A DNA stretch of 64,000 nucleotides from Liolophura sinensis (GCF_032854445.1 NC_088300.1:77367966-77431965); one strand, 5' to 3'; counted from the first letter of the stretch, positions 12,304 to 27,300 are shown. Made by a program: numbers and translations. Notes: generated from the sequence alone by a model not told the origin.

Positions 12304-15300
12304 CTAAGCCTTTGCTGTGTGAGCGACTTTATTTTCTTTATTGAAGCTAACAGTCAACTGAGGGACCTGTAGCCTGATGGGTTTCCCAGCAGCCGTGACT
12401 GACAGTCTCCTCTGGGCCTGTATAGCTTGTATTTTGAGGCAGGTCTCTGCTGTGGTGAGGGAATGTGCCGCTGTTAACGCCCCCTGGCAGTCCCTGTGTA
12501 GCTGACTCTCTCGCCCGGCTGCCATCTCCAGGGCATGAAAGGCACGCGAATACTCAGTCACTTTTGGAGTGTGTCGCCGTGTTAACATGCTTAGCTCTCC
12601 TAGAAGTCGCTCACTCTCATTTAGAGCACTGATAAGGCTCTCTGCAAAGAACGTAGAAATTTTATATTATAGAAACACTATATATATATATGTATGAAAT
12701 GTATGGATTGTAATTCAAAACTACATGTACATGTGTTGACACTTACTGATCTAACAGACAACGTGCAGATGGTCATGGGTTTCTCCCACCATAATGCTGC
12801 CCGTCAACGTATAAGTGAAATATACTTGAGTACAGTGTACACCACCAATGAAATAATGAAATAAAATACTGTTCTAATATGAATGGCATTGAAGAACAAT
12901 TTCATTAATATCTAAAGAATTCTACAGTGAAATGTGCACATTTCCCTAAAGGCAAACCATTTTACTGTGAAAACATTTTCTGTCTGATTCAAGTACAACT
13001 TCAGTGACTTTTAAACTCTCTTGTAAATTTACTGACAATTCAAATTTCCTGTACGTACTTGTGAATTCACTGTTCCATTATACTGGTCCCAGTGTTATTC
13101 TTTGTATTTATCATTTCAATTGTTCTGTAATGTTATCCATGCTCAGGTTAATTTCACAAGTACTAAGAGTATTATGTTTATGAATGGAGGTGTCTTCAAA
13201 GTGATTTACATAGCATATATAGCAGTACGTTCATAACATCAGCGGGTATACCTCAGCAGGCTTTCACCTCACCTGCTGATAAAGGTAGCAGCATTTCTCG
13301 TTATTGAACCTGGTGGCCCAGTTATCAAAGAGCCAATCAAATGGCCGAAATGCCCCAGAGATAAGGAAAATCCTTACACAAAATGTTATTGGATGGTTTA
13401 GTCACGTGATGAACTAACCACTCCTACAACATTGCCAACTCAGCTTACCAGCTGGAGTAGTACAAGAGATTGAACAATTTTTCAACACTAGTGAATTGAA
13501 AGCCTTTCAAAAAAACTTTCCAAAAAAATACAACGGTACTGAAAAATGATAATCTGGTGTGTATACCGACTGGCAGTGGGAAGTCATTGTGTTTTGAAGC
13601 GCTGCCTATCATGTATGACAGGGGGCCAATCTCCAAGCTTGGTTGTGAAGGTTTCCTCTGTGAACTAGGCCTATTAGCACCAGCGTCAGTGAAAGAGACC
13701 CTGGATCGGGGACTAGCAGGTAAGTAGTTCCTTTTGAAGTGGCTTAATGAATCTTGAACGTTTTCCTTTTCCACCTCCAACTGGGCTTGCCATTTTTCCA
13801 GTTGTTTTAGTCAGATGTCTACTTTATTTAATTTATTTGTACACGCAGTGCAAACATACAAAGTTCGAACATGCGACAGTCAGTACTTTGTCATAGAATT
13901 CTGGGTCAGTTATTCGCATTAGCTTTTGTAATTGGCCCTGTTTTCCGACATTAGCACAGCATAAAAGGCAGACGTTGGATATGTTGGCAGCACCTCTCGA
14001 AGAGGTAGCCATCTTGCGCGCCAGTAAAGTTTGTCACATCCCCGTCATCTAGGTAAATATTGTTCGACCAAACAGCCTATGCGAAGCAGTGTTTCACTGG
14101 TTGATGCTGCTTGTAAATATTCATTGTGCTGGGCTTGCCAATAATGAGAAATGCTACTACCTTTATCAGCGGGTGAGGTGAAAGCCTGCCGAGGTATATC
14201 TCCTATGTTATGAGCGTAATTGAGCAAGGCCTGACCTGACATTACAACCACAAACTTTACACCATAAATCTCAATATACCCTGAACATGAACATGGTAAA
14301 GAGCCTTTGCAGTCAGAATCAACTTGCCCCACCACTGCCATGAGGAACTTGGCCCAGGTCATTTATCCACATCCCTTATGTTGACAGTGATTGGGTGACT
14401 GATAATCATGTATATTCATGAGGAAGATAGAGGGCATTAAACCTGTCCTTATCCAGGTTACACAAGCATGAGGAAGATAGAGGGCATTAAACCTGTCCTT
14501 ATCCAGGTTACACAGCATGAGGAAGATAGAGGGCATTAAACCTGTCCTTATCCAAGTTACACAGCATGAGGAAGATAGAGGGCATTAAACCTGTCCTTAT
14601 CCAAGTTACACAGCATGAGGAAGATAGAGGGCATTAAACCTGTCCTTATCCAGGTTACACAAGCATGAGGAAGATAGAGGGCATTAAACCTGTCCTTATC
14701 CAAGTTACACAAGCATGAGGAAGATAGAGGGCATTAAACCTGTCCTTATCCAGGTTACACAGCATGAGGAAGATAGAGGGCATTAAACCTGTCCTTATCC
14801 AAGTTACACAGCATGAGGAAGATAGAGGGCATTAAACCTGTCCTTATCCAGGTTACACAAGCATGAGGAAGATAGAGGGCATTAAACCTGTCCTTATCCA
14901 GGTTACACAGCATGAGGAAGATAGAGGGCATTAAACCTGTCCTTATCCAGGTTACACAGCATGAGGAAGATAGAGGGCATTAAACCTGTCCTTATCCAGG
15001 TTACACAGCATGAGGAAGATAGAGGGCATTAAACCTGTCCTTATCCAGGTTACACAGCATGAGGAAGATAGAGGGCAGTTGTTTAGTTCAATGCCGCACT
15101 TGTGGATTCCCACTCAATGCTTGTAGTGGTCTCATTACAATAAGCGGTTGATGACATCACAACTACAGCATGGGAAAGCTTCAGCCTATGTGTCCACATG
15201 GTGATCTCCCCTGACACAGATAAACAGTAACTGAACGGAATGGGACGGGCTCACCTTGGTAACTGTCCTGATCCATGGGTAGATGTACTCCCTGGGCAGG

Positions 15301-18300
15301 GATCTGGTGACGTGTGGTGTCCAGGGCATGGGCTAACAGTTTGTGGTCTGAGCTCAGCTGTGGTAGCTTACAAATCACAGGGGAAAGGCCAGAACTCTGA
15401 AACAAATGGCTACAGACAGTCCAGTGCCTACACTAACATACAGTTGTATCATCGCACGGGGAATAGAAGCATATTTGTCACAATCAAGACATTCCATTTT
15501 CCTCCAGGAATCTTCAGTAAACAAGCATCTACACTTAAAGAGAAATGCAAAGAAGAATTGTAATATGCCCATCAAGGTACATTTATTGGACTATGACTTT
15601 AAAGAGAGGATGGGGGTGGGGGGAAATGCAGTCACTGAGAAAATATTCTCTACAAGTACACGATATATTTGTTACTTATTACGTTTAATGGAAGACAAGC
15701 ATATGTTTGTGGCTCTAACTTGAGACATCAGATAACTCTATAGACACTATCTTGCTGATGTTACCTGTAAGTCCAGCTGTTCATCCAGCAAGTTTGCCCG
15801 TTTAACTTGCTGCAATTCAGATCTGAGCTGTGTTTCTGTCTGTCTCAAGGACTCCAGCTCCTCCCATAAACTGTTTAGCTGACCCTGTTTGAGAAATGGT
15901 TACAATGTTGGTATAGGAAGTCTAGAGTCACACAAACTCTTCAGCTGGCCCTGTTTGAGAAACGGTTACAATGTTGGTATAGGAAGTCTAGAGTCACACA
16001 AACTGTTCAGCTGGCCCTGTTTGAGAAATGGTTACAATGTTGATATAGGAAGTCTAGAGTCACACAAACTGTTCAGATGTTCCTGTGTGAGAAATGGTTA
16101 AAATGTAGGTATATGAAGACTAGAGTCACACAAACTGTTTCAGCTGACTCTTGCATGAGAAATGGTTACAACGTTGATATGTGGAGACAAATAAACTGTT
16201 CATATGACACTGTGTAAGAAGTGGTTAAAATGCAGGTATATGAAGACTAGTCACACAAAGTGTCTCATTTTGTGTGTGAATGGCTACAATGTTGGCAAAT
16301 AAAGTCATGAGTCAAACCAACTGTTCACCTCATTCTGTGTGTAAATGGTTACAATGTTGGCAAACAAAGTCATGAGTCACACAGTTCAGTTCAGTTCATG
16401 CTGTGTGAGAAATGCGCTAATATAGTCTTGGCATATGACATCAAGAGGTTTCAGACTGTTAACTGTTCAGAGGTTTCAGACTGTTAACTGTTCAGAGGTT
16501 TCAGACTGTTAACTGTTCAGAGGTTTCAGACTGTTAATTGTTCAGAGGTTTCAGACTGTTAACTGTTCAGAGGTTTCAGATTGTTCAGAGGTTTCAGACT
16601 GTTAATTGTTCAGAGGTTTCAGATTGTTCAGAGGTTTCAGATTGTTCTGAGGTTTCAGACTGTTCATTGTTCAGAGGTTTCAGATTGTTCTGAGGTTTCA
16701 GACTGTTCATTGTTCAGACATGCAGCACATACACATGAATTTAATACATACTGTTATGAGGTAAGTCATCATTTCAAAACAAATCAGTCACAGGGAAATG
16801 ATTTATAGAACATAAAACCATATATTAGTTTGCCAGTTAAAGACTTGTCACATAACGTCAGAACTTGAAACAAGTTGAATATTTATTTAGAATGAAACAT
16901 CAAGATCTTCTTTGTAAATATTTTGGTGACAATCACTTCAACAATCATTACTTTTGGACTGTGAAAGTGAATTAAACTAGTTGATAGCAAGTTGAAATGG
17001 CCCCTCTTTTATTTGCCTTTTTTATCATGTATCCTTATTCATTGCTGAATATAACTGTCTCCAAGACAGGTCAATATCATATTACAGGCACAGCCTACAG
17101 AAAGATTTGCCTCCTGCACAAGTGAGATAGCTTTGGCTTACCATGGCACATTTCTCCTGATCATGCAGTGTTTTCCTGGCTGCTGCGTCCAGATACAACC
17201 ACTGTAAGTATCCACTATACGTGATGTCCAGATCCAGTTGAGTCTCCTTACTCCGCTCAATTGTAACCTGCAAGATAATCACTGTCTTCATACACACAGT
17301 CGCTGGAGATGACCGCTTTGCAATAAAGACTGGCAAAATATGTGTTAGCACCAAAACTGTTTTAAAACGATTGGGACTGCAAGACATGAAAGCAGTAACA
17401 AAGCACTTACATATCCTTACACTCTGTTGTCATTACAATGGACACAAATGTGAGGGGTCTGATTTCATTTCACAGCCATTTTATCAAGACTGAAAAAGCT
17501 GATTTGGTTGTGAAGGTACATGCAGGAGTTCATGAGTGGTGTTAAATGATCAAAACAATGTTCATGTACTAAACAAAGACCTCACAGCTGTGAAATCCTT
17601 GCACTGTTCTGCTAGCTTATTTCCAGGTAAACTAAACATTATAAGAGGCATAAAATTACACCTCTCTGTCATTAACACAAAAAAAGCCACGCATACATGC
17701 ACACACAAAACTGACATACCATTCAGCTTCTTCCGACATTACCCTAATATGCAAATGGAGAATCATCAAGGCCTGGGCCTGCTTGTACGAAGCCTTCTCA
17801 ACCAGCAATGTAGGCTTTACACTGCCATGGCCCTTATATGCTCGTAACGTTAAGGGGTCTTCGTGGGCCCAGGTGGTTAGTGTGCTAGCCCAGCTAAATG
17901 ACCTAGGAGCCTCTCGCCAGTGTTATTGCTTCCTCTCTGGTCATATGTGAGAAGGTCTACCAGCAACCTGTGAATGGTTGTGGGTTTGCTCCAACCATAA
18001 TGCTGGCCGTCATTGTACAGTAAAATATTCTTGGGAATGACGTAAAACAACTGTCAAATACATTAAATCCAGTCAAATAAGCTAATGCATTTATCTCGTG
18101 GCTGTGAGCTCATATCCCATGCTGTGAGCTCATATCCCATGCTGTGAGCTGTGCACATGACACGCTGTACAGGGACTTTACCTTCTTAGCTGGAGCCCGC
18201 TCATGGTTATCACCGCCTGTACAACACAAATTGAAAAAACACAATAGCAAAATTGACCACAATACAGATTCCAGTTTTTCCAAAATGGCAACAACGAAAC

Positions 18301-21300
18301 AAACAGATGCTACATGTATCTGACACTGGGACTGAGGACACACTGACCATTTGCTTTACAGGGCTAACATTGTAAACTACATTACAAAGCAAAGAAATAA
18401 ACTGTACACAACTCCTCAAATTCCACGCAAACATGACGTTGTGTCATAAGATTAATATACAGTCTGACAGTCTCCTCTGTAAATAGTAGAAATTCTCAAA
18501 AGTTAATCAAGATTCAACTAAATGGGTTTCTTCATTTAGCATTTATGTGGGTGAGGTTACCTGGAAACATGGACATGGACAGAGTGGAGGCATTCTCAGC
18601 AGTGATGGCAGAGGCGTCGATGTTGTGCATGAAGGAGACCTCCTCGTGGGTGGGGGTTGAAGTCTTACCACTGGTAGAATGAGGCTGATGGGAGCCCAGC
18701 GGGGTCTGCTGAATGGCCGTGGAGAGAGCGGAGCTGGACTTTTTAGCAGATCCTTTTCTCTTTGTCACTGTCTTATTGATGCTCTGAGAGCCCCTGACAA
18801 CGGACCGATTTGAGGTAGCGCTCTGTAATAGATCACAACCGATCAGTCTGGGAACAAAATTATCTCAACATCCCACAATAGGCTTCCCTTTGGACCTGAC
18901 AATGCCATCCATTCACGTCTCTGATGTCATTTTTCTGACACATAATGCTCTTTAGCTGAAGGTGGAGATGACTTCACAATAAAATTAAGAATGATACCAC
19001 AAAAGATGATAAAACATGTAGTGACTTGGGGGGTTCATAGCAATATATATACAGGTTTAAAGCAACAAAACAGGCAGGCTGCATAGCAAAGATAGAGTGT
19101 GTCACAATGCAGACAGACTGCATAGCAAAGATAGAGTGTGTAAGAATACAGGCAGACTGCATAGCAACTATAGTGTATGTCAAAATACAGGCAGACTGCA
19201 TAGCAAAGATAGAGTAAGTCAGAATACAGGCAGACTGCATAGCAAAGATAGAGTGTCAGAGTACAGGCAGACAGCATAGCAAAGATAGAATGTGTCGGAA
19301 TACAGGCAGGCTGCATAGCAAAGATAGAGTAAGTCAGAATACAGGCAAACTGCATAGCAAAGATAGAATAAGTCAGAATACAGGCAGACTGCATAGCAAA
19401 GATAGAGTAAGTCAGAATACAGGCAGACTGCATAGCAAAGATAGAATGTGTCGGAATACAGGCAGACTGCATAGCAAAGATAGAGTAAGTCAGAATACAG
19501 GCAGACTGCATAGCAAAGATAGAGTAAGTCAGAATACAGATAGCCCACACAGCAAAGACAGAGTAAGTCAGAATACAGGCAGACTGCATAGCAAAGATAG
19601 AGTAAGTCACAATACAGGCAGACTGCATAGCAAAGACAGAGTAAGTCAGAATACAGATAGCCCACACAGCAAAGATAGACTAAGTCAGAATACAGGCAGA
19701 CTGCATAGCAAAGATAGAGTAAGTCAGAATACAGGCAGACTGTATAGCAAAGATAGAGTGTGTCAGAATACAGGCAGACTGTATAGCAAAGATAGAGTGT
19801 GTCAGAATACAGATAGCCTGCACAGCAAAGATAGAGTAAGTCAGAATACAGGCAGACTGCATAGTAAAGATAGAATGTGTCGGAATACAGTCAGACAGCA
19901 TAGCAAAGATAAAGTAAGTCAGAATACAGGCAGACTACATAGCAAAGATAGAGTGTGTCAGAATACAGGCAGACAGCATAACAAAGATAGAGTGTGTCAG
20001 AATACAGGCAGACTGCATAGCAAAGATTGAGTGTCAGAATACAGGCAAACTGCATAGCAAAGATAGAGTAAGTCAGAATACAGGCAGACTGTATAGCAAA
20101 GATAGAGTGTGTCAGAATACAGACAGCCCGCAAAGCAAAGATAGCTTTTGTCACAATACAGGCAGACTGCATAGCAAAGATAGAGTGTGTCGGAATACAG
20201 ATAACCTGCATAGCAAAGACAGAGAGTGTCAGAACATAGGCAAACTGCATTACAAAGCTAAATTGTGTTAGAATACGAGCAAAATGTACAGCACTGTCTT
20301 ATCAAGAGATCAAATCCGTAGCAGAGTAAAGAGCTCACCTTGTTGACACTGGTTTGCCGTGATCCCCCACCTGCCTTAAACTTGTCGCAACTCTGCATAT
20401 ACCTGGAGGATATCACACGTACTGGAAGACAAGATTGTCAGCCTATCAGTAACAATATAATCCACAGCCTGTTAAGAGGTTTGCTAAACCAAACTTGAAG
20501 CGCACATATCCATTGTATAAGTTACACACTCTGTACACTCTGTGTATAGAGTGTGCCTCTGTACACTTTTATATAACAGTAAACACAACTGTTCATGTGA
20601 TAGTGATCAGTTATGTTCCTCACAGTTTAAAGGAAAAATAACTCCAAATGTTACCAGGCACTGTTTCCAGGCACTGCTCAAGAATATTTCACTTATCAAC
20701 AGTGAAGAGGTTTAACGGTAAAGAAGCAGTTAAAGCAGCTTTATACAGCTGGTACCTGACAGACCTGACTAAAGGCTGGAGCAGACATTGTGTGAGATGG
20801 ACTTAATCTCATAAGCCAGGTGCCCTCTGGCTGAGGCGAGGGTGCCGTTTACATGTACATCAAAGCATGTTTTACAAAGCTGTATTAACACAAATAAATT
20901 GATTTATTTGTTTGATTGACGTCATACTCAAAAATTTTTCTCTTCTATGATGGCGTTCAGTTTTATTGCTGGAAGAAATTGAAAAGTTTTGGTTAACCAT
21001 TGACAAAAGTTTTGGTTAACCACTGACCTTTGCCAAGTTACTAATGAGCTTTCTACCTTGTGAATTCAGAAGATGGCTGGTATAAATGATACCTTTTGAC
21101 AAAAAATAACCCCACTTTGTTTTCTTTACACATAAACCATATTTACTCTAAATCTTCAACCTTTTCAACCAATAAAACACTTTTTTCAATGGCATTTATG
21201 CACACAATTATTATGAAAAATGATGATAAAAATAATTTCTTTGCATCATAAAAGAATAAATGCATGAATGCTTTGGGTTTAACGTTGTACTCAACAACAT

Positions 21301-24300
21301 TTCAGTCAAATGACTACGTGGAGCCATTAGGTGTGTGTACATATACTATGCCTTCTTGTGGCATGGGGGCGAGTCTATGCTGCCCCCAATGCAGCATCAT
21401 TCCGAAGACAGCAGACATGGCACCCCACCCAGTCGGGTTACACGGACACCGGGCCAACCAATCCTGTTCCCTTGCACTAACCTCTCAGTGCTGGGCGTCA
21501 ACAAGGCAGGAACAAGTATCTTTTAAAAAGTCTTTGATATGACCCCGTGTACCCGCTCTCCCGACTTCGAGGTGGACTCTCTAACCATTAGGCCACCAAA
21601 GCAGCTATGTCATTAAAGATGCAAGCTTTATAAAACTGTGCAAATTATTTCTCTACGCCCCATAGTTCACTCAGGATGTTTCAAAATACTGGTTGCAGTA
21701 GTAGATGAAACTGTTGAAGAATTAGGATAACTTGAACTAAAAGCAAATCTACACTTCTTATATACCTGCTTTGTGAACAGACAAAATATGTAAAAGACCA
21801 AATGTTAAATGTTTTGTCAAGCAATTGCACACAGCTGTGAAAATGTGCTCAGTTTGTGAATGATTTCTCATCATGCTGATTACTCTCACAGTCAGTTTTA
21901 TAGGTGAAGGAAATCAAAGTGTCGGTGTAAACCAATGATGTTAATGGCGAGTAACTTATGTGTGAGTGCCTGGTGTAAACCAATGGTGTTAATGGTGAGT
22001 AACTGATGTGTGAGTGCCTGGTGTAAACCAATGGTGTTAAATGTGAGTAACTGATGTGTGAGTGCCTGAAGTAACCAATGCTGTTAATGGCGAGTAACTG
22101 ATGAGTGAGTGCCTGGTGTAAACCAATGGTGTTAATGGTGAGTAACTGATGTGTGAGTGCCTGAAGTAACCAATGCTGTTAATGGCGAGTAACTTATGTG
22201 TGAGTGCCTGGGGTAAGCAATGGTTTTAAAAATTGCGAGTAACTGATGTGTGAGTGCTCGGAGTAAACCAATGGTGTTAATGGTGAGTAACTGATGTGTG
22301 AGTGCCCGGTGTAAACTAATGGTGTTAATGGTGAGTAACTGATGTGTGAGTGCCCGGTGTAAACTAATGGTGTTAATGGTGAGTAACTGATGTGTGAGTG
22401 CCCGGTGTAAGCCAATGGTGTTAATGGTGAGTAACTGATGTGTGAGTGCCCGGTGTAAGCCAATGGTGTTAATTGCAAGTAACTGATGTGTGAGTGCCTG
22501 GAGTAAGCCAATGGTGTTAATTGCGAGTAACTGATGTGTGGGTGCCTGGAGTAAACCAATGGTGTTAATGGCGAGTAACTGATGTTTAAGTGCCCGGAGT
22601 AAACCAATGGTGTTAATGGCCAATAACTGATGTGTGAGAGCCCAGAGTAAACCAATGGTGTTAATGACGAGTAACTGATGTGTGAGTGCCCAGTGTAAAC
22701 CAATGGTGTTCATGGCAAGTAACTGATGTGTGAGTGCCCAGAGTAAACCAATGGTGTTAATGGCGAGTAACTGATGTGTTTGCCAATGCATGACACACAC
22801 ATGTTCACCAGCAGTCACAAAGCAATCTCAAATTGTAAGCTAATGGAAGGCAAGTGACCTGTGATAAACTACATGTAACATACAGTGCAACCTGAGGAGA
22901 GCCACCACACCTGAAGATAAGGATCAAACTTGGGAAGAGCCACCAAACCTGCAGATATGGATCAAACCTGTGGAGAGCCACCACACCTGAAGATAAGGAT
23001 CAAACTTGAGGAGAGCCACCACACCTGAAGACAAGGATCAAACTTGGGGAGAGCCACCACACCTGAAGACAAGGATCAAACTTGAGGAGAGCCACCACAC
23101 CTGAAGATAAGAATCAAACTTGAGGAGAACCATCACACCTGAAGATAAGGATCAAACTTGAGCAGAGCCACCACACCTGAAGATAAGCATCAAACTTGAG
23201 GAGAACCACCACACCTGAAGATAAGGATCAAACTTGAGCAGAGCCACCACACCTGAAGATAAGGATCAAACTTGAGCAGAGCCACCACACCTGAAGATAA
23301 GCATCAAACTTGAGGAGAACCATCACACCTGAAGATAAGGATCAAACTTGAGCAGAGCCACCACACCTGAAGATAAGGATCAAACTTGAGCAGAGCCACC
23401 ACACCTGAAGATAAGCATCAAACTTGAGGAGAACCATCACACCTGAAGATAAGGATCAAACTTGGGGAGAGCCACCACACCTGAAGACAAGGATCAAACT
23501 TGAGGAGAGCCACCACACCTGAAGATAAGCATCAAACTTGAGGAGAACCATCACACCTGAAGATAAGGATCAAATTTGAGGAGAGCCACCACACCTGAAG
23601 ATAAGGATCAAACTTGAGCAGAGCCACCACACCTGAAGATAAGCATCAAACTTGAGGAGAACCATCACACCTGAAGATAAGGATCAAACTTGAGGAGAGC
23701 CACCACACCTGAAGATAAGGATCAAACTTGAGGAGAGCCACCACACCTGAAGATAAGGATCAAACTTGGGGAGAGCCACCACAACTGAAGATAAGGATCA
23801 AACTTGAGGAGAGCCACCATACCTACAGACACGGATCACACTTGGGGAGAACCACCACACCTGCAGATACGGATCACACTTGGGGAGAACCGCCACAACT
23901 GCAGATACGGATCACACTTGAGGAGTACCACACCTGCAGATTGGGGAGAACCACCATACCTGCTGATACGGATCACACTTGGGAAGAGCCACCACACCTG
24001 CAGACACGGATCAAGCCTGAGCCGTGTAACCACACCTGAAAATAAGGATCACACTTGGGAAGAGCCACCACACCTGCAGATACGCAACACATTTGAGGAA
24101 AACCACCAAACCTGCAGATACGGATCACACTTGGGAAGAGCCACCACACCTGCAGATACGCAACACACTTGAGGAGAACCACCACACCTGCAGATACGCA
24201 ACACTCTTGGGGAGAACCACCACACCTGCAGATACAGATCACACTTGGGAAGAGCCACCACACCTGCAAATACGCAACACATTTGAGGAGAACCACCACA

Positions 24301-27300
24301 CCTGCAGATACAGATCACACTTGGGAAGAGCCACCACAAATGCAGATACGGATCACACTTGGGGAGAACCACCACACCTGCAGATACAGATCACACTTGG
24401 GAAGAGCCACCACACCTGCAGATACGCAACACATTTGAGGAGAACCACCACACCTGCAGATACAGATCACACTTGGGAAGAGCCACCACACCTGCAGATA
24501 CGGATCACACTTGGGGAGAACCGCCACAACTGCAGATACAGATCACACTTCAGGAGTACCACACCTGCAGATTGGGGAGAACCACCATACCTGCTGATAC
24601 GGATCACACTTGGGAAGAGCCACCACACCTGCAGACACGGATCAAGCCTGAGCCGTGCAACCACACCTGAAAATAAGGATCACACTTGGGGAGAGTCACC
24701 AAACCTGCAAATACGCAACACATTGGAGGAGAACCACCACACCTGCAGATACGGATCACACTTGGGAAGAGCCACCACACCTGCAAATACGCAACACATT
24801 GGAGGAGAACCACCACACCTGCAGATACGGATCACACTTGGGAAGAGCCACCACACCTGCAAATACGCAACACATTTGAGGAGAACCACCACACCTGCAG
24901 ATACAGATCACACTTGGGAAGAGCCACCACACCTGCAAATACGCAACACATTTGAGGAGAACCACCACACCTGCAGATACGGATCACACTTGGGAAGAGC
25001 CACCACACCTGCAGATACGGATCACACTTGGGGAGAACCACCACACCTGCAGATACAGATCACACTTGGGAAGAGCCACCACCCCTGCAGATACGCAACA
25101 CATTTGAGGAGAACCACCACACCTGCAGATACAGATCACACTTGGGAAGAGCCACCACACCTGCAGATACGGATCACACTTGGGGAGAACCACCACACCT
25201 GCAGACACGGATCAAACTTAATGTAAGTTTGCAGTCTGATTTGCATGATCTCAAGCACACAACCTCGCTGATCAAGGGTTTACTTGGACACAAAACAATA
25301 TCAAAATATACACACTACCTTTCTTCTTGCCAGTCCCGCTTTTCTTTGCTGAAGTAGGGCTGAAAGAAATTGGAACAATAAATCACATTTTGAGTAAAAA
25401 TTTTTGAATCGCTAAATGAAAACAGATTTGCTGATAAAGTTTTATAGCTGACTAAAGGATGGGCGAGTTGGGGATTGACAATTATCCTAATTCCGCATAC
25501 ATAAGATCAACTTTCAGTTCAATTTCTGCACATTTTTAATTTGATTTTGGAGACAAAATATTGGTTGAAATGGCCAGTTTCAAGGCTTCACAAAAAAAAC
25601 ACAACTGTAGCAGTCTACAGAGAATAATGTCTTCAGAATGTGTTTGAATAAACACCTTGCAAAAATGCGTAAAGGTCCAAGAATTACAGTACACATTCTG
25701 TGTAATCAACCCCTCATACATTAACGGAAATTTCTGGATTTAAAAGTTTTTGAGGTAGAGGCTTTCAAGACGTGCTGAGTATTGCCCGTCCGTACCCCTA
25801 AACAACTAACCACAAGGTACAACACTCACCAGCTGGCTGAGCTTCCCAGCATTTCCCGCAGTGAGCTGGTCTGGCTGACATTACTGACAACTGACATCTG
25901 GTCATCAGAATGGTCACCTCCTTGCCTCAGCTGTCCCTCATTCCCCGGGCTCTGCGGCTTCAGAGAGTCATCAAAGTTAGGCTGAGGGTACCTGTTTGAG
26001 CTGACAGGCAGGTGTGGAACATGCCTGCCACTAGGGGAGATAACTGCACCATGCTCACCTGCTTTAACCTCTCGACCTGTTCCATCTGTGAACAGATCAC
26101 TGGTACATGTAGACTACCACTGAAGTGTTCATAAGATTGGTAATAGTGAGTGAGTGAGTGCTTTGGGTTTAACATCGAACTTAACAATTTTTCAGTCATA
26201 TGACGACGAAGGAATCCTTAGAGTGCATGTATTGTGCCTCCTTGTTGCAGGATGGATTTGCACCGCTCTTTTATCTTGTGCTGATTCACTGAGATGCCTT
26301 ACTGAAGGCAAGTAAGCTGCCCCGCCCGAGCCATTATACTGATACGAGTCAACCAATAACTGCACTATCCCTTCATACTGAACACCAAGCGAGCAAGTTA
26401 CAACTTTCTCTTTTCAGTCTTAGGTGTGACTTGACCCAGGATTGACCCTGGATCTACTGCTCCCGAAGCGGACGCTCTATGGTGATAGTGTCACAGATTA
26501 CTGATGCCACAGCAGCCACGTTCATGGTGGAGTTAAACAAGCCAAACATGACGCTATATGTCTGATATACAATGCTGAGGATGAACAAGGGGAAAACATG
26601 TGATCTAGTGTGTATCTGCACCTTAGCTTCTGCCTGTAGACTGGGCATTAGCTACCAAAACACATCTGATTTTTAACCAATCTTTCAGGACTAGGTTGAT
26701 TTAATTCCTGTAATTCTCCCTTCCTAATGCACATGATTCCGCTTACCTTGGACAGTGATATCTTTGTCATTCCATATCACCAAAAAACAAAGGTATGCTT
26801 TCAAACAATATGTGGGATACTTTATTGATATATATAGTCTAGTGTTATCTTTTCTTTTAATATAAAATAAAATATATGTAAATTCTATTTTGAAATGCCA
26901 ATCCTGTTTATATTTTAAACAGTTTGCTTGAAAAATTAGATGTACGAGGGTTGAGAAATGGGTAATTATTTAGCAGTTGCCTAAATGTCCCCATGACACC
27001 TTATTGCCACTACGGCATCCAGGAGCAGTGGCCTAAATGGCCCCATGACCCCTTACTGCCACCAAAGCATCCAGGAGCAGTTGCCTAAATGGCCCCATGA
27101 CACCTCACCAAGAATTTTCCTCACCAAAGCTCTGTGTGTTGTGATCGGCAAGATTGACAGGGGGAGGTAACTCAGACTCTCTGACAATAACTCGGGGTAC
27201 ATTGTCTACTGGCACTCGGCAGCCCCTAGCACCACTCCCTACCCTCCTGAAAAAACAAAAGGCCATACAGTCGTAAATGCTATAGGAATATCTCACCGAT

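Noticed and set aside
13445-13780. A 111-codon minus-strand frame as a gene
   Set aside because: It lies opposite the helicase fragment, starts within unrelated sequence and shows no domain.
19290-20030. A 246-codon open frame (and mirror frames on the other strand)
   Set aside because: It is entirely the 39-bp minisatellite; the period is a multiple of three, so frames stay open by chance. No exon signals.
21910-22790. Donor-like GTGAGTAA motifs repeated in the 48-bp array
   Set aside because: They are on the plus strand, while the host gene is on the minus strand, so they cannot act in HAUS8 splicing.
22132-22818. A 228-codon minus-strand frame with HQLLAINTIGL repeats
   Set aside because: Shadow of the 48-bp minisatellite, with no supporting splice or start context.
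24093-25226. A 377-codon open frame in the 38-bp array
   Set aside because: The translation is a monotonous repeat, overlapping frames on both strands are equally open, and it lies inside a HAUS8 intron.
26070-26096. A 27-bp micro-exon between exons 6 and 7 of HAUS8 (AG before, GTGAGC after)
   Set aside because: With the phase set by exon 6 it introduces a stop (GGT TAA); exons 6 and 7 join in frame without it.
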